From contig JAYKKM010000012.1 in NCBI GenBank assembly GCA_035772405.1, positions 186,001 through 250,000 on the forward strand: 64,000 nt of DNA. Direction: 5' to 3'. The translations under genes were made by a program, and so were the position numbers. Below are positions 1 through 12,050 of the stretch, one piece after another. Positions within the stretch are counted from its first letter, which is position 1, and each line of letters starts with the position of its first letter. Source of the DNA: Chrysogorgia sp. JL179-B06 (lineage: Eukaryota > Cnidaria > Anthozoa > Scleralcyonacea > Chrysogorgiidae). Under the pieces are notes generated by a model, which was not told the origin of the DNA, did no database searches, and worked only from the letters and a program-made list of their open reading frames with translations.

Positions 1-3000
1 GCAGGACAATCAGCCGAGCATATCAAAGGGAAGACATTTCGTGTAAATCCCTCAACTTTGTGCACAAAGCCAGTCCTCTCGAGATCTCTACATTCTTCAA
101 CGAAAGGCTTCAAGAATGTATTCATGTCGGGTTTCGTTTTGCCAAACCATAGTCCTGTCATTAAAATGTTCTTCGATCGTAGGTGAGGAGGCAGCTCATT
201 AACCATACATTGGATTGGCCAAATTGAATACGTTGACGATTTAAAAACGGGTACACCATCCGTGTTCCAAGTGAGTGTTATGTCATTTCCTGATAAGTGG
301 TGTTTCTGTACAAGTTGCTTATATAATAATGATGATGTAATATCTGATATCATGATGGTCTGTGTGGTAAGATCACGATTTGTTAAGTAGTTATATAACT
401 TAGTATCATTTAGCAGGTCAACCAGCTGTTGCTTCAGGGGGATGTACAAGAAAAAAGTGCCATTCTTCATGCAGTCATCAGCGATGAATTCCTCCCCACA
501 ATCACTGCAGGGTTTTGTTGTCTTCTCTTTTCCCAAATAGGCAGCACAAAAGGGGCAATAAAAATGCACCTAATAATTTTTAAATGAATGCAGGAGTCAG
601 ATTTACAGTGTGATTGGAAATCTTGAAGAACCAATATTATCAGTTTATACTACTAGTTAGTTCACCTGGTTTCCAAGCTAACATAGATGTAAAGGCACTT
701 ATCACACAACTCCACTCGCTGCGAGTTTGCATGGACAATCACCAATAAATTCCCCTTGCGCGATGAGTATAATATAAAACAATATCAACAATGGCTGCAC
801 TAAATCGTCATCAATTGTTGATAATTATTTGAATTGTACCGTACTGTAGCATTTTTAACTGTTTTATGTCATAATGTTATTGTAATATAAATAATATAAT
901 ATTGTATTTTAATATACAGGACCCCACTGAAAAGCATGTCAGTGATGTGGGTATCCTGAATAAATATTATAATCTGTTTAATACAGAGCTGCAGGAGAAG
1001 ACGTTTAAAGTACTTAAAATGCTTCTGGATTCAACCAATGTTACTCAATGCTACTGCGAGTGTTCGCAAGCTTGCAAGAGGAGTCGAGTGGAAAATAGCC
1101 TTAAAAGTAATATTTAAAAAATTGCACCAAACATACCTCTGATTCAGCTGAATTAAATGTCTTGTAAAACTTGTACTTGGAAGTGGGAAAGATAGATGGG
1201 AAATGCAAGTTTAGTAGACCAAGCAAATCTGACAAAGCTTCATCCGTCAAACCATGCCGTAGGACAAATGACAACAATAGCAAAATGCTTTGTGCTTTGG
1301 TAATAACTGCTCCCTCGTAAATTGGTTCAGTACCATCTTCAATGTTCAGGCCCTACAAGCAGCACAGTTATTAATATGTATATAAATTTGGGAATTGGAC
1401 ACGCAAATAATTTTATTACTTCAAAATAACATTCAGAACATAAAATTATGTAAATAATGCCTAATTTTACGGCTAAGTCATCATGATCACAAAAATATCT
1501 TTTAAATATCTTAAATAAACCATTTGATTTTGAATTTGATCATATCAAATGAATATGCCATTGTCTTGCATTTTAATAATATATTCCTACAAAATTAATA
1601 GTGTTTAAATATTTTAGGATTATCTTACCTCATGGTCATCTTCGTCTGACAGATCGTCTGAATCATCACAAATACCATCAGGGTTAAGTGAGTTTCTTTC
1701 CTAACAAAATAAATATAATTTTATATTGCTGCCAATACAATTCCAATAAGCCAAGGGTTGTCATGGGGTCAGATGGCTGGTGGACTAACAGACGGATTTA
1801 CACATCTATACAATTTTACTCCTCATAGCTAGTTAAATTAGTTTTGTCGTAATGTTTAGAAGTTTGAACAAACTGTTTTGGCATAAAAATTATGCAAAGC
1901 ATGGTGTCAACGCAATGTCAAGGCATGTTGTCAATTAAAGTAGGTTGATTACCTGCAGGTTATTAACTTCTTGTTGTTCAATGTCTAAACTGCTGTCTTC
2001 TTCATGTGAACTTGTATCATGGTCACTATCAACCTAAAGTTAACATATTGTAACAAATAAAGTTATAATTAAAGACCTAGAACATTTAATAAGAATATTA
2101 TTTCACCAAATGAAAATATTCACCTCATGAAAATATTCTTACCATTGCACTCGTAAACATTCATTATTTGTTTTTATTAACACCAATATACATGCATAGA
2201 TCATTTTTATTGAATCATTTATATATTTATTTAATCATTAATTATAAAATAAATACATGCATGTATGTATAATGATAAGTTCCATTGCACGGTCAGTGAA
2301 ATATAATTTTTTATTCAATGTCATGTGATCATAATCAGCCAATTAAATGTTGAGAATTTAATAAGGTGTTCTATAACACAGAGTATAGAATATTCAGTTT
2401 CTAATATTATGCACCTATCTACCTGCACCTATCTACCTTTACAAAATGACGCAACACAGGCAATCTCTAAGAACTGTTTATTTTAAACCACAATTTGAAT
2501 TTTGAATAGCTCCTAAAGACTGGTGCGAGAGCTCAGCATCAACCAATCAAATGACGAGTTTCATCGGAGTTCCCCAGAGCCTCTGTTTCCCCTCCGCAGG
2601 ACAGGGGGATCACAGGCTCTGGGTACTAGATTGCCAACACAGGATACCACACATGATAGTGAATTTATACTACTACAGTCTACTTAGTCGACCGTAGTCG
2701 GAGATTGCCAGTAGGCTCAGTCCCTCGTTCATTGCTACTGCTTAGGATCATCCACTTTGCCAAGTTGGTTTACTGGCCCACCTGGCACCAAGTTTCCTCT
2801 TATGAAGGGCTGTCACTCAAAACCATAAGCAAAATCTATTTGGATCTTAAATCTGTGGCTATTCGCACTAACACTAGTACAAGCCATGCCAAATAGTATA
2901 AACTAAAGTATCATCTTAGCATAAAAAAGTGATAAATCACTGAAGTAGGTTACCCTAGTTAAATATATTTTGATTTGAAATCATTAAGTGAAATATTAAT

Positions 3001-3335
3001 ATACCTGAGGCTGAACTAGGTCATCATGTTCTTCAAGACTTTCATTTTGACTGTAATCGCCGCTACTTTCCTAAATGAGTAAATCGATGCAAACAACGAA
3101 ATTATTTATGGTTAGTATCTTCTGGTTTTAATTATGATAAAATAATATTACTGATATGAAATAATGGACAGACACATACCTCATTGTGTTCAAGATCACT
3201 TGTCGATCTTGATTTTGCTTGTATCTCCTCGCCAACTTCTAAAAGCAATTGCTGGTGTTTCCTATACTTGGTTCGTCTTGGAACAGAACTTCCATTCACT
3301 ATATAGCGCTTGTAAGGTCCTCTGCTTGTACTCAT
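1..3335 (-). CDS. tnp2-type (EnSpm/CACTA) transposase-like gene, 5' part, six exons, runs off left edge
   Basis: Six exons can be chained on the minus strand: 3335-3180 (ATG at 3335), 3070-3005, 2033-1953, 1700-1629, 1352-1137 and 569-1. The first five exon lengths are multiples of 3 and every junction is GT/AG in phase 0, giving 386 visible residues. Residues 1-52 are basic. About 53-125 is a highly acidic Ser/Asp/Glu linker. About 126-197 is a helical segment. From residue 198 a CxxC...CxxC zinc site (C202, C205, C218, C221) precedes a region with the NTDG, SIWPI, LPP and GLWFGK..PDMNTFLKP motifs that I recognise from tnp2/Transposase_21-type transposases of EnSpm elements. The family normally continues well beyond this point, so catalytic residues lie outside the window. 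The frame is intact and no stop was seen. It could be an active element gene or a domesticated host gene. The introns (571-1136, 1353-1628, 1701-1952, 2034-3004) show only AT-rich sequence and a small hairpin near 2573-2622. Confidence 0.82.
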
Positions 3336-3720
3336 CCTTTATCGGTTTAACATCACGGGTTTATGCATTTAAAAGAGATAATTTGTAAATTTTGAAGAAA
3401 GTATTTGACACATCAGACAACAACAGCTGAAAAGTGAAAACAGTGAAAGGCTTTACACTGGTCAGCGGTCATTTGTTATTGTTAATGCGATATGATTGGT
3501 TCTTTTCGCGCAATTGGGCAAATTCGATTGGTTGAGATGATAAATCGCAATGACTTGTGGGATTTTGCCAAGTGTTTACCACAGTTGAATGTTGATTTTT
3601 GATACACACAAGCACAGTCCCATTGAATCATTGTGCTTCTCTATTTCGAGGATTGTTGTAGAAAAATACTTTAATAGTTATAGTATCAGAAGATTTTAAG
3701 GTTTCTATTATTAAACGAAG
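3336..3720. promoter_or_regulatory. bidirectional promoter between the tnp2-like and BEN genes
   Basis: This 385-bp gap separates two divergent start codons (3335 minus, 3721 plus). It contains three ATTGG boxes, which are inverted CCAAT motifs, at 3495, 3513 and 3527, spaced about 15-18 bp apart, and a short GCG-containing patch near 3506. No TATA box is obvious at either start. The shared use of this gap as a promoter is inferred from the geometry and the CCAAT cluster. The real transcription starts cannot be read from sequence. Confidence 0.55.
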
Positions 3721-6700
3721 ATGAAGTTTGCCATATTCTTGTTTGATGACACAACATGCGAGGTTGGAGAAACGTCTTGGATTGTCAACGAAGACACGGG
3801 CAAATTTACCAACAAGCTTTGGTCGCCATCAACTGAAGTCGTCGTGAAATGGCCAAAAGATTTCGGAAAGATTTCAAGAAAGTTGGGGAAAACGCCAATC
3901 AACATAGACGAGATGAGTTCGATTCTGTGTACTGCTACGATTGCGACGTTTAATGGTGAGTATTACTATAGTTTTAATGTTAAAAATGCGAATTGTTGAC
4001 ATATATTATAACACGTGGTCAGGACACACAGCCAAGATATGGTAATGAAGATGAATTATTCCATTGAACTTGGCTGTTACTTCATGAAAATATTCACTAT
4101 CTATGCACATGCCTAAAACATCAGAAATCTTCTAAAGCTTAATATGTTTTATTCAGACAACTATGAAACCATTAAGAAACAGATGGCCAACTATTTGAAA
4201 ACTGGTGAGACAGAAACACCTACTAGAGGCAGGGGACACAGAGTTCAAAAAAAACCAACTCATAATGAATGGGCAAGTTATGAAGAAGATGAGGACTCTT
4301 TTGCACCTGAAAAGGTGAGTAATTACATTATATAGTATCCAGCAACAATATTTTACATCCATTTCCTGTACTTATGGGTTCCCCAGGACAGTTTCCCTTT
4401 TCAACCCACATTTCTCTCTGACTCACCCGAGTTATATAATCATAATGGTGGTAAAAATAGAAGTGGTAAAAATATAAGGTTGACATGTCATTTAGTTGTT
4501 ACAGACCAGAAAGTGTTTGTCATCCAATGCTATTTGCAAAATGTCATGTTAGTCTCGTCTATGTTGATTGGCACTTGATTTTGCTACTTGTGCTTGCAAT
4601 GGGTGTAAAATAACCCTTTAATGGGTGATTAACCCTTTAATGCACAGTGTCTTCCCCATTGACGAGTAAAATTGTCTGGTGTTAGCCAGAGTAAAATACA
4701 ATTAAGGACATGCTTGGCTTGTGCTATACAAAAGGTTAAAAGAGATAGTCTATTAACCCTTTAGCACACTGTCTCTTCCGTATTGCTGAGTAACATCGCC
4801 TAGCGCTAACTAAGAGTAAAATACTATTTAAAGACATGATTGTGCTACAAAGGGTTAAGTGATATGTTGGTTCACAATGTTAATTCAATGTTGTAACATC
4901 TACAGCCATAAGCTGGCGATTGATTGTCCAGTCGGGAATCATATGCATAATGTCCAGCAAATATAACATGGAAAATAGTCATAAGGATTAACGTTTCATT
5001 GCAACATGCAACATCGGAGTGAATATCATGACTGACAACAATCATATGCATGCATATAGATACTATGAGTAAACAAACTTAGATTATTGGTATGGTGGTG
5101 ATTCAGTTTCATGGTTTATAATGTAAAGTAACATTGATGAATTGCTGCTCATTATTTCTCATTACTATATCTATTATTTTAGCCCAAGAAACGAAAATGT
5201 TTGAAACGCAGTGATGCCAGTATGCTAAGTTTGGTTAAAGAAAAATACAGTTTGGACAATGCAATAGTAAGTAACAGTTTTTTTCATTTGAACTTGTTTA
5301 GTTACGTATTTTATGTCCTGGGTATGTCATTAAACTGCATCCACCTGCCACCTTGTATGGAAATGCATCTTCAGGCAAAGGCTAGGGAGAAGGCAACTCT
5401 GATTCAAAAATACACCTGCTGCTTTTCAGGTGTCTCTTGAGACAAAGGCTAAGGGTCCTCCCCTGACAGAAAAGGTTGAGATCAGGAAGGATGTCCAGTC
5501 ATAAACCCCCTGGCTTATTACGTAGTTCAAATGGCAGGAGGGGGAAAATGGCAGTAAAATGTTTGTTGTTAAACATAGCTGACATGTATAATTATTGTAG
5601 GATAATGAAAGTATATTAAAGGTGCCGTCCAGTCCGTTCTGCGCATGTCCACGTTTCTGTTTACATCGTTTGTTTACATTGCGTTATATCAACATTGAAC
5701 ATGAAGTATTGCGGATTTTTTTCCCACGCTTCAGCTTTTCCGCCTAAAAAGCGTGTTATAAGAAGCTATTTGGTTCCTAAATGTCAAACTAACACTCGTG
5801 CCTTCGCCACATTTAACGAATACTCGCTTTCGAACTGTCGAAAATCTATTCCGCTAAAGTTTGTTTACATGTGGGGTCCCCAAGAATTTAAATATCACAC
5901 ATGCGCAGAACGGACTGGACTGCACCTTTAATTTTATGATTATTATTGTTATAGGATAATGAAAGTATATTTTTAATTATTATTGTAGGATAATGAAGAT
6001 TCAGATAAGGGTGATGAGGATCACGAGGTGTCAGAGCTCAGGAGAAAGAACCAAGGGCTGCAAAAAAAATGTCAACGCTTGGAAGGGGAAGTTATTGATC
6101 TGAAACAGGAAGTCAGAGATATGCGTGAGATCATGCTCAATATGAAAGGTTATTATTTTAGTTTCCTAGTGATTAATTGTTTCCTAGTGATTGTATAGAC
6201 CATTAAGTGATTAATCCTTGGAAATATTGCATAATACTCCACTTAATGGCTTATTTTCAACTGTGGACTACTGTAATAACAATTTAGATACCGGTACCAT
6301 ATTAGCCTCCTCTGCAGGCAACATTTTCGTTTTTATGGCATATCAGAGGTGAATTAGGATGAGTGTCCAGCTAGTGCTTTGCGCGCTTGCTTTGCGCTTG
6401 TGTTTATATACGGGAGCTTGACCTTTCACAGTATCACAAAAATATAAAAATATCTTACACACACAGAAATAAAGTAATTTATTATAAAAGCAAAAGGTAA
6501 ATCATATACACTAAATTTTCGTTTACCTGGACAATCAGATTGTTTGTCACATTTTCGAGCAAATACTATGCAAATTTGCTATGCGTTTGTCATCAAATTC
6601 ATGATATTCCTTTCTTGCATTCCACATATCAAATACATCAGTATCCAATCGCATTCTGGCCATGTGTGATAGACATGATTTATCCGTATATTTTAACAAA

Positions 6701-7896
6701 TAGCCTAACAACGACTGCCCAATGAAATAATACAACCAATGTTAAATCAGGTATGCCGTGTTATAATGAACCGAATATATTTTGTTATTCTGCAGAATCG
6801 TCAAAGGTAAATCAAGCCCTAACAGAGCTAACCAAAACGGTCAAACTTCTCCACTCACACCGGCCATTGAAGGGAAGATCATCATCGTCATCATCATCAT
6901 CATCATTATCAAGGTCCTCGTCACCATCCACACTTGTGAAGACAAACCAGCATTTTAAAGAAACAACAGCAGTTAATGAGGACAACCAGTCTGATGATTC
7001 AGACAGTGATATGGTATGTTGGAATAATGCCATTGCAATGCGGAGCAAAGGAAAGCAGTACTAAAATGTATGTATTGTTTTGTCACATATAGGTGGTAAT
7101 CTATCCAGGTATTTCAGTGTTGAAAGCACAGAAGAAAATGTTGGACATGTGTGGAGATGCCAAGACATACACATACACCCTCATGGAGATAATATGGTCA
7201 AGGGAAGTGCTAGCCAGCCACTCTATGACTGGAAAACCTTCCAATGCACACAAAGACAAAGAGCCTAAGCCATGCTTGGACATCGTGAAAGTTAAGGCTT
7301 TGTGTGGTAAGTTACAATTCCACATCCAAAATTTGCCTAATTTAACATGTTAATGTATAAATATGATCTAAAATAGAATGAGATATGGTGGTTAACTATT
7401 TTCACTCATTCGGCAGTTTTTACCACCATATCTCATTCTATTTTGTATCGCTATGCAGCACATCGACTTTTTAATTATGTCAACCTTTTCTGTTATGGGA
7501 GGACCATTAGCCTTTGTCTCAAGAGACCAACCTGAAAAGCAGCATGTGGATCTTTTAATCAGTGTACATTGCCTTATTTAGCCTTTGCCTGAAGAAGCAT
7601 TACCCTACAATACAGCAGGTGGATGCAGTTTAATGTCATCCTGACATATGTCATACCCAGGACATATGTTATTGTCATACCCAGAAATCAAACTATACAT
7701 AATTGAACCACCCTGATTGTACACCAACTAGGCATTCTAAACATATATGCTAACCTCCTATTTATTTATTGCAGCATTGGTAGCAACAAAATTCAAAACT
7801 GTCGATGAGCAGAAGGTGAAGAACCTCATTAAATCAAAGTTGCAAAATGTGGAGAAATGTTCAAAACTGAAAAAGGAAATGTCTGCTGAAAAGTGA
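3721..7896 (+). CDS. BEN domain protein, complete, seven exons, 396 aa, BEND5-like layout
   Basis: Exons 3721-3955, 4157-4314, 5183-5266, 5989-6148, 6796-7013, 7093-7306 and 7775-7896 join with GT/AG ends and matching phases to 1191 nt, ending in TGA. Order in the protein: an N-terminal domain of about 78 residues starting MKFAIFLFDD; a charged linker; an SV40-like nuclear signal PKKRK at 132-136 opening exon 3; a heptad-rich coiled coil at about 172-212 (exon 4); a run of nine Ser near 240-250 with an acidic tail (exon 5); and a BEN domain at about 286-385 (exons 6-7) with LMEIIWSREVL and a Lys/Glu-rich helix. BEN domains bind DNA and mediate chromatin or DNA-factor contacts. A short N-terminal domain, coiled coil and C-terminal BEN resemble animal BEND5. 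An AATAAA sits at 7904, 8 bp past the stop. The exon-4 donor (G|GTTATT) is weak. It could be a host transcription factor or an accessory protein of the neighbouring transposase. Confidence 0.85.
4620..4860 (+). repeat. imperfect direct duplication in BEN intron 2
   Basis: Two imperfect copies of about 115 bp, each with an AACCCTTTA-type start, a GTCTCTTCC-type core and an AGTAAAATAC-type tail, lie next to each other in intron 2. No coding content was seen. Confidence 0.45.
5311..5480 (+). repeat. dispersed repeat, copy 1 of an inverted pair
   Basis: This segment in intron 3, from the TATGTCCTGGG motif to the AGAAAAGGTTGA motif, recurs in inverse orientation at 7485-7672 in intron 6. The shared blocks are the AAACTGCATCCACCTG and CTCTTGAGACAAAGGCTA stretches. 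The pair brackets exons 4-6 of the BEN gene. Confidence 0.6.
5620..5927. mobile_element. TTAA-flanked MITE in BEN intron 3
   Basis: Terminal inverted repeats of about 30 bp begin AGGTGC.GTCCAGTCCG at the left and end CGGACTGGACTGCACCT at the right. TTAA occurs directly outside both ends (5616-5619 and 5928-5931). A 4-bp TTAA duplication is typical of piggyBac and Kolobok relatives. The interior is non-coding; an ORF of 78 codons there has no recognisable features. Confidence 0.75.
7370..7444. repeat. short hairpin repeat in BEN intron 6
   Basis: A 22-bp arm starting AAAATAGAATGAGATATG is mirrored exactly at the other end after a loop of about 31 nt. It is probably a very small foldback element. 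Confidence 0.6.
7485..7672 (-). repeat. dispersed repeat, copy 2 of an inverted pair
   Basis: Inverse copy of the segment at 5311-5480, located in the last BEN intron. Divergence between the copies is moderate, with several small insertions and deletions, so the pair is not a recent palindrome. Confidence 0.6.
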
Positions 7897-7969
7897 GAAC
7901 ATAAATAAACAGTCATTATAAACGTTATTATTTATTTACACTGTAATACATAACTTTTTGCTGAGTTAA

Positions 7970-8270
7970 AGTGCATGTAACCCCAAAAGGGATTTTTGCA
8001 TATTTGTGACACAGAAATTTAATAATCTTCTTAGTAAAACACTTCATCTTCATGGACTTTTTCACTGTAAAAGTTAATGGCTGTGATGTCATGCAAGAAA
8101 CAAAAGAAAACTAATTTGCAATATACCTTGCATGACAACACATCCTGTAACTTTGATAGTGAAAAAGTCATGAAGATGACATTTCTTACTAAGAAGATAT
8201 ATTACATTTCTTCTCAGATTGTTCCAAATGTCACAAATATGCAAAAATCCCTTTTGGGGTTGGGTGCACT
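7970..8270. mobile_element. fully palindromic MITE, TTAA-flanked
   Basis: The ends read AGTGCATGTAACCCC and its inverse form GGGGTTGGGTGCACT, with TTAA immediately outside (7966-7969 and 8271-8274). Arms of about 120 bp continue almost to the centre, so the whole element can fold back. It lies just downstream of the BEN gene. Confidence 0.75.
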
Positions 8271-8274
8271 TTAA

Positions 8275-8918
8275 ATGTTTGATAGACTCATATATGTATA
8301 ATATGTATGTACATAGATAAATTACTTTCAATATCATGTCGCAATAAACATAATTATGATCTCCAGTCTGTAGCCACATATTGTACCGACAGCTACAGTA
8401 CCTGTAGCTAACATAAACTTTAATTTTACTTAAAGTTTTTTTGCTACATGTTTTAAAACTCTTTTTTCATTAATGGTATTTTGCACAGAATTCGAACATA
8501 CTGGAGGTCATAATATTTAACTGATTCCAAGCTCAATGAATTGCTTAATTAATAAATACTTAATGCACAAATAATTAATCTTGTCATTTGAATCATATAT
8601 TTGTCCAAGTTGTGTTATATTCCTCATTATGCTATAAACATTTGTTATTAAATCAATTAAATCCTATTGAATTTGTTTGGCTTAATCTTACATTTATAAG
8701 GCATGTTAAGTGTTTTTACAAGCAAGAAAACAAAGCATAACTTTTCTGCTTCAAGTTACGATACAATTATTGTGCTTGTTTGAATTTGTGTCACATGCTT
8801 TAGTACATACTTTGTTTTCACTTGTACTTGTTCTTATACACTGATGATGCTTACACATTGATGATGCTGAGAGTGAGTACATAGACCGCATATTTTTTAA
8901 ATTTGGGTACCTTAATTT
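8275..8918. other. AT-rich spacer with no gene seen
   Basis: Apart from short GATGATGC direct repeats near 8840-8870 I see no exon, RNA gene or element in this stretch. Confidence 0.5.
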
Positions 8919-9330
8919 GAATTCCAATTGGAGTGAATGGGAATTCCAATTGGAGTGAATGGGAATTCCAATTGGAGTGAATGGGAATTCCAATTGGAGT
9001 CAATGGGAATTCCAATTGGAGTCAATGGGAATTCCAATTGGAGTCCATGGGAATTCCAATTGGAGTCCATGGGAATTCCAATTGAAGTCAATGGGAATTC
9101 CAATTGGAGTCAATGGGAATTCCAATTGGAGTCAATGGGAATTCCAATTGGAATCAATGGGAATTCCAATGGGAATTCCAATTGGAATTCCAATTGGAAT
9201 CAATGGGAATTCCAATTGGAAATTGGGCCAATTTCCAATAGGATCCAATTGGAATTTTAAACAGAATTCCAATAGGATCCAATTGGAACTTCGATTGAAA
9301 TTCCAATTGGTATTCCAATTGGATTTTTTT
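8919..9330. repeat. 22-bp palindrome-rich satellite array
   Basis: About twelve near-identical 22-bp units of the form GGGAATTCCAATTGGAGT plus CAAT/GAAT run from about 8925 to 9150. They then decay into shorter mixtures of GGAATTCC and CCAATTGG to 9330. Each unit contains two overlapping self-complementary blocks (GGAATTCC and CCAATTGG). Because 22 is not a multiple of 3 the array reads open in several frames; those ORFs are artefacts. Confidence 0.9.
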
Positions 9331-9335
9331 GTAAG

Positions 9336-9396
9336 GGTATTATTACTATTATTACTATTATTACTAGTATTACTAGTATTATTATTATTATCACTT
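9336..9396. repeat. ATT triplet microsatellite at a duplication breakpoint
   Basis: An ATT/ACTATT triplet run follows the satellite. Homology between the two NRF arms ends in this run; the counterpart on the other arm is the ATA run at 46,300-46,370. Confidence 0.8.
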
Positions 9397-9418
9397 ATTG
9401 TGATGTTAATATACAAAC

Positions 9419-9573
9419 CTTCCTCGAATTGTTCTTCTCTAAACTGACAATTGCATCGAAAATAGCCAAACAGTAACGAGATTCAGGTATTTTCTTACAC
9501 TCGCTGAAAGAACCAAACCACGCATAATTGCCTCCATATATCCCACTTCCTGGTTTCCCACTTGCGTCCCTAT
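9419..9573 (-). pseudogene. NRF-6-like exon 2' of the inverted partial gene copy
   Basis: The 155-nt exon is bounded by an acceptor AG (9575-9574) and a donor GT (9418-9417). It encodes the same 51 residues as exon 2 of the plus-strand gene except for a few changes near the 3' end. It shows the DASGKPGSGIYGGNYAWFG signature of the NRF domain, with Cys in SECKK and RYCLA. The frame and splice sites are intact. No exon 3' follows before the window turns into the 22-bp satellite and the BEN gene, so this copy lacks the rest of the ectodomain and the acyltransferase. It may be a truncated pseudogene or supply a short secreted product. Confidence 0.75.
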
Positions 9574-11980
9574 CTAAAGTTAAAAATATTCACATTATGT
9601 AAATTCATATATTTATACAAGAAATACCTGTACGCAACAACACTTCTACAACAATGCTATTTATGCATGTTAATAATGCTTTTAAAAATGTACAGACTGC
9701 CATTTCCAACAGAGGCGGCAGTGCAATTTGAATATTGGGGTGCTCGAGGAATTTAGGGGATTTGTACCCGGGAAATGTTTTGAGTTTGCAAGACTCGGAA
9801 ACGACATTTCCTGTATTTTGAGAAGAGTTTTATGGAGGTCCCTGTGGTTTTCTACATAATGCATAACTATATTGGATTAAAGTGTTTAAGGAAGCCTAGT
9901 TTTTCCCCTTGTGACTTATGTTCATGAAATTCTCTATTAAGATTAGTTACATTTTCTCAATTATTTTGTATTGTTATTTATCTTTTCAAGATGGTTGGTA
10001 TGTGGCAACAACGAGTCTAAAATGTAAATGATATTTTTAATATTTTCGCGGCCATTTCTCGCGTTTCCTTCGGTAATATTTCCTCAAGCTTCTCAGTCTT
10101 GTGGGAATTGCTTCGAGAAACATTTTAGTGAAAATGAATGTAGCGTTGTTCAGATGGTTTTATCAATATCACCAAATTTAATGTTTTTAAACATGAAAAA
10201 AACTGTTTCTAACAATTTTTATTGAAAAAACAGAATTAAAAAGATGTAAGCTTCATCTTAAAGTTTGCAACTTTTCAAAATAATTCACCGAAGGAAACAC
10301 GAAATATTTACGTTTATTTTCAAGCTTATTTTACGCGTGAAACTCTCGTTTCGGATATAGGCGATCTCTGATAACGTTTCACAAAATGTAAATGTCAGCT
10401 AAGAATATCGACAAAAATCCAAGTATATTATACTATATTGCACATGGTAGTTGTATCGAGCAGCAGTAGGAAGTTTTGGCTTGTGTGCCACATTTGATAT
10501 GTATAGACCTATTTCATAACGGCACTCAAATTAAATATTATTTTATATGCATTAAATTATCCTTTCTTACCTATGACGTTTGTCTGTGATTCCCAAGAAT
10601 CCTTGCTTTGTAACGAGGCCAGAAATCCTAAGTTGCATGCGTATAAAATAATATTTAGACAGACCGCAATTATGAAAGAGGTCTAGATGTCACTTATTTT
10701 TTATTGGGGAGAGGCGGCTCCCCCACCGTTGTCATTAGAGAGGCGAGCGATGGCCCCTCTACTCCTGACTTAACATATGATATCACGCAAGCCGTAAGCC
10801 AATAAGTAATCCATCATAAATAAGATTGGAGTTCGAAGACGTAAAGAAGTAAGAAAAGTTATTTTGTAATATTTCGGATTTATTATAAATTAAACCTCAG
10901 CTTGGGTACAATGACTATATCTTCCGATGTATAAACTATACCCTTAAGAAATACGAAATATATCGTTATGTTGTTACATCTCGTTATAAGTTACAATTAA
11001 GATGTATAATAATTAGAAATTGTAAATACGTTGATCGAACAACCCTCACTCACGCGATTGGTAATAATACTACAACAATATGTCATGTATGCTATTTGGC
11101 GCATCGTAATCAATTGTGCCTGATCATGAAAACAGGCTCAAAGTAAATATATAAAGTAAATACATTTTGAAAATTAAATTTGTTTGTAAGTAGAACGTAA
11201 TATAGAAAGGAAAGAATATGCTGAATATTTCGAAAGCAATAAATATAAACACCATGAAAAATATGAATGGCCCAGCGGGACCGATTGACGAGCGTTGGTT
11301 TCCCAGCGGAAGTCTTGACCATTGCGCTGCGGCGTCAGGAACATTTACTTGCTCTAGCAACTGTAATATTTTAGTTTACTTTTCCACCTGAGACCAAGCT
11401 GAATTTAGAACTCGTTTTCAGTTCAGTTAAGATTTAAAATGTTTGTTAATTATTTTTAATATTTACAAAATCAATGCTACAAATATTTTATTCAGTACAT
11501 TCGAAAGACGTTGTTAGATTTTAATCTACTTATTAAGAAGCAGAAACTTTGTGAACCGACGACAGACGTCCAGACGAGGCCGAATTGAAAACGTACGATA
11601 TTGAGACTTATTATATGGTATATGTTACTTCCGGTGAAATCGCGCGTGCTAATTGGCTGAAACATTCATTTCACTGCGGTCGTTACTTTCCCAGACTGGA
11701 CCGGTCCGGATTACGGGTTATGGAAAAAATAAAAATCGGATGTGAATCGCATCAATCACATTGCCGACAAATTAACAGCGCTCCAGCAAAACAAAATCTG
11801 ATAACCTGCATACAAAAATCCATCCAAGTCAAAAGTTGCTGCAGAGTAGCTTTCTAAGTAGATGAAGTTTACGCCTAGCGGGCGTCTTGTTTAGAGAAAG
11901 AACTCTAAGTGTTAATATATACACTGCTGTAGTGAATGTTGGAGAGCTTCAAGCTCGTATCCTCAGAATAATTATTCTGA

Positions 11981-12050
11981 GTCCCGGACAGGAATCGAAC
12001 CTGTAACCTGATTGCCGGTGAGACGCTCTAACCATTGAGCCACCAAGAAG
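11981..12050 (-). repeat. tRNA-derived SINE head
   Basis: On the minus strand a box-A-like TGGCTCAATGG (12043-12033) and a box-B GGTTCGATTCC (12001-11991) are spaced as in a tRNA gene. The flanks do not form a convincing acceptor stem, so this is a SINE-type pol III promoter and not a functional tRNA. Confidence 0.65.
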
